From positions 12,476,001 to 12,540,000 of the forward strand of contig NW_024466218.1 in assembly GCF_017591425.1 (NCBI RefSeq): 64,000 bases of DNA, in the 5' to 3' direction. Under the pieces are notes generated by a model. That model worked only from the letters and a program-made list of their open reading frames with translations. It was not told the DNA's origin and made no database searches. This DNA is from Ochotona curzoniae. Its lineage: Eukaryota > Chordata > Mammalia > Lagomorpha > Ochotonidae. The position numbers and the translations under genes were made by a program. The first letter of the stretch is position 1. Each line of letters starts with the position of its first letter. This document shows positions 54,035 through 64,000 of the stretch, in pieces.

Positions 54035-56390
54035 TTGAAAGAGTCGGAGAATGAAGTGGAGCTGGGACAAATTGCTTTTCATTTCTCTCTGGGCTTGGGA
54101 CTCAGTCTGGTTAGTGATGTATCTGTGTGGATATGAGGAAGTGTGGGGGGAGATGTGTAAGGGGGAGGAGTTGGTTTGGTTCAAGAGGCGAGTTTCTGGG
54201 CCTTACCCTTGCCTCTTGCTCTCTTTCTTCCCTGTACCCCTGTGTGCCCTCAAGAAGGGCAAAAAGGAGCCCTTCCCCCTATGTTCAGGTTCCCTAACTA
54301 GCTGGAATACCCATCACTCCTTTTGCTCCTGCCCCCGGGATTTCTGACCCTTGCCATATACCATCACACCTGCTCTGGCTCTCCTGCCTTGGCCTCTTCA
54401 CTCTCCATCCAGGCAATAAACTTGGGTAGGGCAGAAACTTAGTAGTCTGGTCTTGCCTCTTCTGCAACTTCTCTGGATAATGATTGGGACATAGCAGGTG
54501 CCCAGGATCCAGTTTAAAAATGCCCATGGCTCATCTGAACATTACATCCATTCATCTGGCCTAAGGAGGGGGTGCCACGGGGTCCCAAGCTGACACTTAC
54601 CTAGCATGGTGACAAGCATAGACAGTTCAGGACACACCTTTGTGGCTTGGAGACCCCACACGCTCTCAATCATTCTTGTTGTTCCTCCAACCCTTCCAGT
54701 TCCCCTGCTGAAAGCAGTGAGGAGGGACAGGTCTGCAAAGAACTCACTGTCTAGTTAGAGAGACCAAAGACACATCAAGTGAAAGGCCCCAGAACAGCAA
54801 AAGGCAACAGATGGTTAAATGTCTTCCAGGCCCGAGGAGATCCGCATATGAGAAAATAGACAACAATCCAAGTTGCCTGCGATGATCTGCGAGGCGGGCA
54901 GTAGCCTAGAGGAAAGAGGGGCGCTGGGGAAGGCAGGATACAGAGGGTGGGGGAGCATAGAGCTGGCGGGCTGCCTGGACTAAGGATGAGGAGGCAAAGA
55001 AGGCCGGCTCTCCAGTGTGAGGGTGAGACCAAGCTGAAAACAGAACAGCAAGCTGCACAGGGTTGCTTTCATCACGGGTTCAGATCTCCAAGCAAATGCC
55101 TATGTGGGATGAGGCTAAGGATTGCAGGGGATGCAGGAGACAGGCAGTCTCTCCTGCTGTTCGTAAGATACTCAGTCTCCTGTTTGGGCCAAGAGGAGTG
55201 AACATCCAAGGCTATGATTCAACCCAGGGACAGAGTGAAAGGTGTAGGCCATGTGTGGGGACAGTGACAACCATAGAGGACTTTCAGGAGAACAGAGCTG
55301 GGATCTGGATGCACAGACAGGAGCTGTGCAGCTTACAAGAGAGGAAGGTGACATGTTTCAGGTCACAGGCACTGGTTGTAGGTGTTGGACTTGGATCAAG
55401 CCGGGGGCTCTGGGCTCTCCCTGGGCAGTGAGAAGGATTTGGCTCCCATGTGGATACACGGTGAACAGCCAAGGGGCAGGGCAGCTTTGCAGGCAGCCTC
55501 ATCAGGCTTTGGTTTTCTCTGCAGGCCTGCTGCCTGGGACTTCTCTGTCCTTTGGTAGTCAGAGAAGGCTTAATGATTCCAACAATACTTGGGACTCACT
55601 TTGCATTGTCCTGAACTCAAGGCAGGACTGACCAGCATGCACACTGGTTGGAGGGAGTATGCTGTGTGTTTGGGAAAACCGGGGGCTCCCTGAGAGGGAC
55701 CAAACTCTAGGAGTACAGGCAGATACCAGGGCTGGTGTAACAGGGGGCTTCTAAATTATATCCTTTGTTGGCTAGATCTGCAGGACCCTCTGCCTTTGGT
55801 CATGTGGGAACTCCCACAGGCCCGGGCCCTGGAAAGGATGCTTTTTGAACTCTGTACCTCTGATAAGCTCCTGCTGCAGTCTTCCCTGCCAACTTGGGCT
55901 ATGACATCTTTTTTGCTGAGGACCTGTGGACAATAGAAGGCAGGGGAAGGACCAGGCAGAAAAGGGACCCCAGACCACAGCCAGGGATGTCCTAGGTGGC
56001 AGGGCAGGGAAGGCAGGATGGAGGTATGGAGAAGCTGGCCCCAGCAGGGTCTTGAGTCATCACTTGCTGGGCCTCAGTTTTGTCCTCCATAAAAGGAGAC
56101 TGTGGTCCATGTCTTCTACCCTCCTTTCCTTCCTCACATCGTTCTTTATTGGATGAGATGGTGGCACATCTGTGAGGTTGACTCATAGTTCTTCTGTGAA
56201 AAATTGTTAAGGTGAGAGAGCGGGGGTTGGTTGAGGGTCTAAACGGGCTACAGAAGGGTGTAGATAAATTTAGTAAACTTGATTGCACTAAGGGCTTAGA
56301 AATTTACTCCTTAGTTTCTCTAAAGAGTTCACTTTTTTTTGAAGGCTCCTTCTCAACCCAGTAGAAGCAGGTGGCTTCAGCCTCACTGAG
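54035..56390. other. Intergenic sequence, mostly unique
   Basis: A possible old repeat lies at 54725-54830 ('aactcactgtctagttagagagaccaaagacac' is wording common in ancient LINE/SINE fragments). Its family was not identified. No gene was recognised. Confidence 0.4.
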
Positions 56391-56394
56391 GTAA

Positions 56395-56635
56395 AACTGG
56401 CAGAGTCTGCATTCTGGAGCCACACCCCTGAGCTCCATGTCCTGGCTCTCCCTCTTGTGGGCCGTGACCTTGGGGCAGGTGTTTGAATGTCTTTGTGGCT
56501 CAGTTTCCTCATGTACAGAATTGGAAAATGGAAGCTACCTCATAGAGTTGTTGCAAAGATTAAATGAGTAAATGCAGGTAAAGTGCTCAAATCAATGTCT
56601 GGGCATCCAATATTATTGGAGCATCACTAACAGGC
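56395..56635 (-). repeat. MIR SINE, well preserved
   Basis: The reverse-complement MIR consensus is followed over most of its length: 'cattctggagccacacccctgagctccatgtcctggctctccctc', 'gccgtgaccttggggcaggtgtttgaatgtctttgtggctcagtttcctcatgtacag', 'ctacctcatagagttgttgcaaagattaaatgagtaaatgcaggtaaagtgctcaaatc'. This is the clearest MIR in the window. Confidence 0.93.
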
Positions 56636-56639
56636 CACT

Positions 56640-57835
56640 GGGGAATGAGGGGGTCTTGCTGAAGTTCCTTCCCCTGCTGCAGAGCAGGAGCGGTGTCCCC
56701 CTCTGGCTGGGGCTGGGCCTGGGATCCTGGGCACCCTTCTGCCCTATATAACCATTTCTCAGGGAGTTCCTTGGGGAAGTTGAGGCCTTCATCATGGCCC
56801 TTCCTGGGGCCTGACCTATGTAGTGGCTGCAGGTATTCTGGTCTCTTCTTACCTGAGAGGTGTTGCCACAGCAAGTCCTTTTAATTGTGATGTTTTACTA
56901 ATTAGTTTTTAATTATGTTAATTTATTGTACATGAGCCCTGAGGTTTTCAGACACTGGGCTCACTTTAGAAACTGGCATAGTAAGCTGTATTTATTACAC
57001 ACACAGTGTTGTGGGTAAATCCCACTTGAGCATGACCATGATTTCTTTGTTGATGCCACTGTCTGGGCAGCTTCTGCCAGGGCTCTTTGTCTCTCGCTTT
57101 TCCTGAAGGCTAAGGTGCTCAGCGTTCCCAGCCAAGCAGGTGATGTGAAGGGGTGAAAAGGATGGGTGGGACCGGAGCAGCTGGATCTCAGGAAGTCTCA
57201 GGAAGAGAGTGGAGGAACTTTATGGCAGGCAGGCCTCTAAAACCTTGCCATCTGGAGCCCTCAAACTCACCCATCAGCTGGGTGCTCCTGACAGCTTGAC
57301 AAGGAGGCTGTGGCTGCCTCGCCTGGGACCAGGACTGGGAAAGGAATGTGGAGAGGGCAACTAGATAGTCAGTGAGGGCTGAAGACCCGAAGGATTGGAG
57401 GGTGCAGACCTGTGGTCCTAGGGTGTCAGGAGGCCTTGGTGGGGCAGGGGAGCCTCATGTCAAGGCCAATTCTAAGGAAAGGCTCAGGATGGGGTGTCAG
57501 TGCTAAGGCCCTGACTATCTGCTGATGCCTGGTAGAACACAATCGCCATCCAGGATGAAGTTGCCGCAGAGATCCTAAAGAAGAGTGGCTGCAAAGGGAG
57601 AAGCCATCCCACTGCTCCCAATGCACATGCTGAGGCAGGGGACCCCCCCTCCCCGGCATCATTAAAATAGATAATTTCTACCCTCAAAAGGTGGAGTGCT
57701 GCTGCCCTTGGGATCACTTAAAATTGGGTGCCACAGGCTTTTGAGAAAATCACTCTTATCACCTCCTGCCCCCCAAAATTTCCAAATGACAATCTTGTTT
57801 TAGTAAACTTCAACTTGCAAAGTTGCATGTAAAGT
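56640..57835. other. Intergenic sequence with an AT-rich patch at 56880-57000
   Basis: The patch reads TTTACTAATTAGTTTTTAATTATGTTAATTTATTG with dense TAAT cores, and further right GTATTTATTACAC. It is a candidate conserved element by composition only. The remainder is unique with no gene signature. Confidence 0.4.
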
Positions 57836-57837
57836 TA

Positions 57838-57899
57838 TAGATATATGCATACATATGCATGTATGTATATATATAAATACATGCACACATGCATACGTA
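57838..57899 (+). repeat. Degenerate (TATG/CATA)n simple repeat
   Basis: ATAGATATATGCATACATATG continues through TATATATATAAATAC and CACATGCATACG. It is imperfect alternating purine-pyrimidine sequence. Confidence 0.75.
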
Positions 57900-58154
57900 T
57901 TATCTCTTATTAAACAGGTACACGAACTTAAAGAAATATGGTCTATAAATACAACCAGATATTTCTTGTTTTAAAAGAAAGTCTGTATGTAAGACTTAAG
58001 TTGCAAAAAGTTCACGGGAAAAATATGACAATAGAACTGTTTAGGCACAGAAAGTTGACATCCTTACCTAGTTTTAGCATCATACACATTTTCCCAAGAA
58101 CTTCTGAAGAGCCCCTGGTGTGTCTGTGTGTAAGTTGCATGCATTTCCCAGAAA

Positions 58155-58310
58155 GAGTTCAAACTTTGGAATCAAACAGATTTTTTACTTAACAGTTGTG
58201 TCAGACTCAGTGTCCCCATCTGAAAACACCTCTGCATATGATCGTCATGGCTAGTTGGTGCCTGCCATGTAGTAGGAGCCTGTAAACATTAGCTTCAATT
58301 CTTATGAGAA
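58155..58310 (-). repeat. MIR SINE fragment
   Basis: 'tttggaatcaaacagattttttacttaacagttgtgtcagactcagtgtccccatctgaaaac' followed by 'tggtgcctgccatgtagtaggagcctgtaaacattagcttc' matches the reverse MIR order with an internal deletion. Confidence 0.7.
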
Positions 58311-58314
58311 TGTT

Positions 58315-60430
58315 TGTTTAAAAAAAAAGTCAAGAAGATCTCCTTAGGTGTGCACCTTTGCAGCAAGTAGTATAGAAAGTGTGTCATAGCACAGGACAGT
58401 TTTCTGTGGAAGAGGATGGCTGGAACTTCCTCTCAGTGGTCTTCCCAGTATGACTGGGGAGATGCCACAGGTCTGCAATGGGGCTCTGGTGTGGCTTCGT
58501 CTGTGTTGGGGACGGTGTACGAATTTCCAGTTGGTGCATAGGAGTGTGGAGCCCATGCCAGGGCAGGGCCCCAAGCACTTTTCCCAACACAGCAGGTCAG
58601 TGGTATACCCCTGCCTTCATGTGCTGCAATCCATACCTTGCCAGTGTTCCCAGGGCTGCACCACTCCCCTGTGGGTGGGAGAGATGCTGTGACTCGCTGT
58701 TTGGCTCTGTGCCCTCTTGCTGAGTCATAGTGTAACTGATCCTTCTCCAAGCAGGGTTTCTCCTCTCATGTGACTCTAGGCAGGGCTATGGAACCAGGCT
58801 GAATCTAGATGGAGGTTGGGAAGGCCTGACTGGAGTGAGTCCATCCCAGAAGAGCAGTGCAGGCTCTGAGAACCCAGATGTGGCCCAGAGCCTTTTTATG
58901 TGCTGTCCTAGATGTCTGTGCGGTGCCTTGTTTGTGGAGGCAAGGCTGGCCTGCTCCCCACCTCCATCATGTGTCCCCTCATTGGCCTCTGTCCTTGTTG
59001 AACTTTGCCTCTGCTGAGTAATGAAGTGAGTGGCTTGGCCCCTGGAACTCTCCTGGAAGATGCTCCTTACTCTTCATGCTTCTGAGTGAAGGGTATTTTG
59101 TTCTTGATTCCAAAATGAATTGTGAACTCAGAAGAGCTGTGAATATGAGATAGAAGGTTAGCCTGTGTAATCCGAATGTACAAAGGCAGTGTCACCTCGT
59201 GGAGCTCACTCTCACGCCATCCTTGGCCTAGAAAGGCATCTACCAATTCTACAGATGACACGGGACCCTTGAGATGAAAGCCCAAGTCTCCCTGCCCTGG
59301 TGGCAGAAGGTGGGGTGAGAATCACCTATGCTAAACTATTCTTTGTCAGGCAGACATGGGGTGGGGGCTCTAGGCACTTGGGCCAACTATGATCACAGTG
59401 TTACTGTCCCATCATGTACAAGTCACACAATTGCTCTTAGTTTCTGCATTCTCACCTAGACAGTATTTAAGACTCTTTCTACCACAGAGAGGTAGCTCAT
59501 GATAAGCTAAAGCTTGGAGAAAGAACCAACTGTATTATCAGAATCTCCCTTCTCCAAGCTTCTTGCCCTTGCCCTGTCCATGTAGTGTCATCTGTGGCCC
59601 TCTTGTTTCCTGATCTCTCTCTCCTAGTCTGAGTTCCTAGGGATTCCCTAGGCCACCATCTGCAGAGGCCAGAGCCAGGTCCTGAGGAGACTGCTGAGTT
59701 TTGTGTTCTATGTCTGCCTGTTAGACAAATAAGGGGCTCCATCCGAATTCCAAAGGGGCTCAGCTCAGCTGAGACTCTGGGTGTGCTCTCAGGTTACTGC
59801 CACCTCTCTGTGGCCTCAACTCTTATTTGCGAGATGGGTACCAGACTCCCAGTTCTGCATAACTGATGGGCAGGGATAAGGATGGAATTGCTTCCCTGGC
59901 TGCTGGGTGTTGGTGTTATAAACAAACCCCTCTTCCCATCCACCGCATCCTTGCCTCTTCACAGTCCCCTGGTCTCAGAGTGGTCCTAAGAACAGAGCAA
60001 CCTGCACATCACAGCCGTCCTCTACCTTTTGCTTATTTCTCCCCATCACCCTTAATAGCTGCCTGGCTTTTGGCTGCAGCCCGGTATATAATAACCTGCA
60101 ATTATTGTCCACTTAAGCTGTCCCCAGGGCCTTGTCTGTTGTGCTGCCCAGGCCTGCATTGGCAGCCTACTGATTTCCCTATCAGAGTCTCAACCAATGG
60201 ACAGAGAGCCCCAGACAGGGGAGGACTGACAGCTGCTGGGCAGGGCCACCACCTTCAGGGTTGCAACCTCCTTGGAGGCAGGGCCTGGTGCAGCTCCAGG
60301 AGCTCACCTCTTTGAGTCCTGGTCCAGTGGGCTCTGCATAGCCTCCCCTTCTCTTTCCCCTGTCTGTGTACACAGTCCTCACTCTAGCCTCAAGGCCTTT
60401 GTTTACCATTTACCAGCTGCATGTACTGCC
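58315..60430. other. Intergenic sequence, mostly unique
   Basis: A weak MIR-like phrase lies near 59400-59470. No gene, tRNA or clear transposon was recognised otherwise. Confidence 0.45.
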
Positions 60431-60600
60431 CAGCCCCTTTGTGAGATAAATTCTATTTCTGCCTATTTACAACACACCTACCAGATTTGTTAGGATCAGA
60501 GAGGTTAGGTGAATTTCTTAAGGTCACATAGCCAGAAGTTGACAGTGAAAATTCAAAATCAGATTGGCAGTTTCTGCAGTCGACTTTTGTAATCCCACAG
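60430..60600 (+). repeat. MIR SINE fragment
   Basis: 'caacacacctaccagatttgttaggatcagagaggttaggtgaatttcttaaggtcacatagccagaagttgacagtgaaaattcaaaatcag' follows the MIR 3' half ('..cagagaggttaagtaacttgcccaaggtcacacagc..'). Confidence 0.8.
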
Positions 60601-60604
60601 GACA

Positions 60605-63050
60605 GCATCCCCTCTCTTCTAACAAGTCTTTTTCCATACTGGTAGCTGTTTGGTGCTACATTCCTTGCATAAGCCTTCCCCACCCTTGCAGTGACATTGG
60701 CATCTCCTTTCTGGACCCTGAGAGCTGTGGCTTCAGCACCAGGAACCTTGGGTATGTGGGGACAGCATGAGGTCTCCTGCCATTTGCTTCCTACAGCATC
60801 ACTGCATGGACGCTGCAGCTTTTCCCGTTGCTCATGCCTCCTCACGTGGGCTTGGAGTCATCTCTATGGGAGTGGCTCTTCCAACACCCTCTCCTCCTGC
60901 CCCTGACAGAAGGCCCTGGCCCCCTGTGTAGTAAGCTTTTGGGTTATCCCTTTGGCACCACCTGGCTCTGACGGAAGTGACAGTGATGACAACGGTGACG
61001 ACAAAAGCAGATTTCTATGTGTGAAAGAAGCACGCAGGGCTGCGCCACTGGCAGAATTGTATCACATGGTGTCTGTATTTTCACACCACTCTGAAGCCAA
61101 TAATTAAATGGCCAGGGACAAAAGCCAGTGTCCAGATCCTCACAGAGGCCCAGTATCCTGCATGTTGGTTATTTTGGTGTGAATCTCTGTCTTCTCAGTG
61201 AGTGCATCCATCAGGCTGAACAGGGTCTAGAGCCCAGTGGTAGCCATGAAGCTGGGGACTTGGGGACCCTGGGGCCAGGGAGTAGAGCCAGGGAGTCTTC
61301 TGCACAACCAGCCAGAAAGATCCAGCTCCTGAAGCCTGAGGGAGGCTCTGAAGGATGCTGTGTGCACAGGGTTCACCTGCTGCTGCATTATTGGGAGTCA
61401 GGTTGGGCTCTGGGCTGTGAGCTGAGGAGCCTAAGCCCCAGCCCTTGTGGGTCCAGCCTACCCAGGCCCTGGCTCACCCCCTCCCTTGCCTTACAGGGCT
61501 TACTCAACCTTTGCCTGCACCCTCCTCTCTGGCCTTTGTCCATCGTTTGTCTTACAGATTCCCAGCAGAAGGCTTTACTGGGAACCAGTTTAAGGTAGCC
61601 TCAGGCCTTCTCTGTCCCCTCAAATCACACAGGTTAGGTCTGTAACTGGCCCAAAGTTAAACTGCTGGGGCATTCTCTAGAAGGTGCCCAACCACCCCAC
61701 TTGACGGCTGGCTGCTTCATACATCCTCTATTTCACCCTCTGGTCATCCCACCTGTCTATCCTGCTTCTGAGGCTACAAACATCCCTGTGGGTGGTGATC
61801 CTAGTCCACAGTCTGGAGGTGTAACATGTCAAGCAGGGCTGAGAAGGAATCCTTATGTAAGTACAGTACAGTTGCAAAGACTGGAACCTATAGAATATGC
61901 AACTGAAGGACTTCAACGAGGAAGGTAAAATGCCACAGCTGTTATTTGGCACCCTGCCCCTGGTGCCCTGGGAGAGAAAAATTGCAAACCGCCTGGTTAA
62001 AGGTACCCTTTTCTCTCTCTATGCAGGGTAGGTCAGTCTGGTATAGGCAAATCCTCCATCTTTAGAGGTTTCCTCTTTAAACCCCAACCCCTAGTTGTAA
62101 CGGCTCCTGAGGGTGGGGCTGCATACACTGTGTGGTGAGGGCATCTTGGGTTGTCCTCGCCTGTGTTCTCCGGGGCCTTGATGGACTCCATGCGGGTATG
62201 GCAGCTATAATCTCCGTCCTGGGGGCTCATAGCCCACCAGGCTTCAGGTGGTCCTCAGGCTTGCAGGTGGTCTCTGGGTGCAGCTCCCTATGCATGCCTT
62301 ACAACCCCGGTGGCAGGGGATGCTCACTGTAGGGATGCTGATGATCTTGGCTTCTGGTTCTTCTGCATGTCACATTCCAGAGAGACCACTTGACAGCTTC
62401 TGGAATATTTCACTCTATAAGTAGTTAGGATGGACAGAGACAGAAATGGAACAGATCTGACTTAACTCTGCTTCTATTTAACTCGGTTTCCCTGGACCCT
62501 TTGAGGGATAGACCCAGGCTTCTCAAACCCACGACCCAGGAGCTGAGCCCAGTCCCCCAGTCCTTGTTTTTGTGAACTTTGGCCCCCTTCTCCTTCACTC
62601 CCTGTGGGTTAACTCTGAGATGAGAGGAAGGACTGGCCAGTGTGAAGCAGCCTGCCCATCCTTGCCTTGTGTTCTCTCTTGTAGTCAGGACACCTCTGTC
62701 CCAGGCTCTTGGGACCCTGTGAACCCGGCCTGATCACCATGCACTGAAACAACAGGAAACAGGTGGCTCCACTGTAAGCCTATGCCCAAGTTGGGTTGGC
62801 AGAGTCTACTTAAAACTGCTGTAATACTGAAAAATTTTGCCTCTAGGGTGGCTTTTAAAAGCAGCTTTGAACATTTGAAGAGTAAATCCTTAGCTACCTA
62901 GAAAGCTTGACAATCTAAAATAATTCATTTGTCAAATATTTAGGTTAGTTGAGATTAAGCATTCACTAGTATGCAGGGGAGACGTGACTATAAGTTGATG
63001 AGCTTTGTGTTAGCTGCTTTAGCTACTGTCCTCATGTGAAGGCCCACCCT
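60605..63050. other. Intergenic sequence, mostly unique
   Basis: An AT-rich patch lies at 62815-62960. No coding signature or clear transposon was recognised in this stretch. Confidence 0.5.
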
Positions 63051-63101
63051 TCCGTATATGCACATTTTTGTGTGTGTACATGTGTGTGGTTGTCAGGGAC
63101 A

Positions 63102-63104
<3 letters not shown>

Positions 63105-63145
<41 letters not shown>
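63105..63145 (+). repeat. (GT)n microsatellite, 20 units
   Basis: 41 bases of pure GT preceded by interrupted TG-rich sequence from 63070. Confidence 0.97.
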
Positions 63146-63147
<2 letters not shown>

Positions 63148-63254
63148 GGCAGCTTCATTGGGGTTTATATTGTCTTTGTGCTGCTAATTCTTTTGGCCTC
63201 TGGGGGTGCTATATATATACAGATAAAGAATTGGAGAAACACAAGCTTTGCACT

Positions 63255-63360
63255 ATGGAAGAATCTTAAGCATGTTCTACTTTTCTCATGTTACATTTTT
63301 GACAATATTCAGAGAGGTGAAGTGACTTGCTCAGGATTGGATGTGGATCTCAGCACTCTC
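63255..63360 (+). repeat. MIR SINE fragment
   Basis: 'tttctcatgttacatttttgacaatattcagagaggtgaagtgacttgctcaggattggatgtggatctcag' follows the MIR 3' half. From 63360 to the window end only unique sequence is seen, with a CA-rich run near 63392-63410. Confidence 0.75.
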
Positions 63361-64000
63361 TATCTCTCTGTTTCTCTCTGGACCTTTCACACATGCACAC
63401 ACAGACACACTCCACAGAGGTGCACACAGATGGCTATTGTCTCACTGTTTGCTCCTTTCTCTTTCCGTGCCCTTGTGCTTCCTTTGCCCCACCAGCTGCC
63501 CTCTTTCTTCCTCTCCTTCCCGCTTTGTGTTCCTGGGCCGGGAGCTGAGGATGGCACAGACACTGGAGAGGCCAGCCTCTAGGAATGCTGCCTTAGCAGC
63601 TGTCCAGGTGCGTGCCCAGCAGGCACTGGGCAGATGGAGGCCCTTTGTATTTCCTGGCCTCCCTGTTAGGCAAGAGCTTCAGGGCGCAGTGGCCCAGTCC
63701 TGGGGAAAGAGCATGTGGGATGGGAAGGACTGGTTCTGCTGCTTGTCATGGTTAGCAACCCCATCTTGCTGCACAGGAACTGATTTTTCTTGTGTGGGGT
63801 AGCTAAGGGATTACTCCTCATCTCCTGAGCCTGTTCACTCCACCCTGAGCCCCATAGCCTCCAGCTCACAACTCCATTAAGGAACATGTACCTGATTACA
63901 TCAGATCCATAATGTGCTGGTCGTTGCCCCTTCCCTCTCTAATCCTGCTGTCCTGGAATAGAGGTTTGGATCTGAATTCTACAGACTACAGAAGCCACTG

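Noticed and set aside
1..64000. CRISPR array, prophage, defence system or other prokaryotic feature
   Set aside because: Repeats are microsatellites and SINEs, there is no spacer pattern, and the gene structure is that of a spliced vertebrate gene.
52051..64000. A host gene or microRNA in the upstream intergenic region
   Set aside because: No conserved coding signature or convincing hairpin could be seen by eye. The region upstream of CELF4 is gene-poor in other mammals. A structure search was not possible here.

Overview
This is a vertebrate nuclear genomic window, almost certainly from a lagomorph (rabbit, hare or pika). Two things point there. First, one unmistakable coding exon, on the minus strand at 49921-50206, encodes the N-terminus of the neuronal RNA-binding protein CELF4 (formerly BRUNOL4). 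Second, the young-to-middle-aged SINEs have the tRNA-derived C-repeat (CSINE) layout typical of lagomorphs, on top of older mammal-wide MIR, L2 and L1M fragments. There are no operons, phage, CRISPR arrays or other prokaryotic features. The long open frames outside the CELF4 exon are chance frames in low-complexity or GC-rich DNA.

Layout by region. Positions 1-49920 lie inside the first intron of CELF4, because transcription runs right to left and the second coding exon is not in view. This intron holds about eight CSINE copies (clustered at 6.8-13.5 kb, with others near 29.4 and 41.2 kb), L2 and MIR fragments, dinucleotide microsatellites, and several AT-rich, repeat-free blocks rich in homeodomain, POU, SOX or TCF-like motifs that look like conserved regulatory DNA. 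A secondary CpG-rich cluster lies at 11.5-11.75 kb. Positions 49.4-52.05 kb form a large CpG island that contains exon 1, the GA-rich 5' untranslated region and the presumed promoter. Positions 52.05-64 kb are upstream intergenic sequence, with MIR fragments, simple repeats and no gene I can support.

How it works together. The only protein-coding content is residues 1-95 of CELF4 plus the first base of codon 96. This includes the first half of RRM1, up to a clean GTGAGT splice donor. The 5' leader is unusual: a start-stop ATG-TAA element abuts a 21-base A tract, followed by about 280 nt of GA-rich sequence with no other ATG. Two in-frame initiation codons then lie four codons apart, and the second has the better context. 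A palindromic CTATAAATAG (TATA-like and MEF2-like) lies in the island about 590 bp upstream of the start codon. Repeat and regulatory boundaries were judged by eye and are approximate. Conservation claims are inference.
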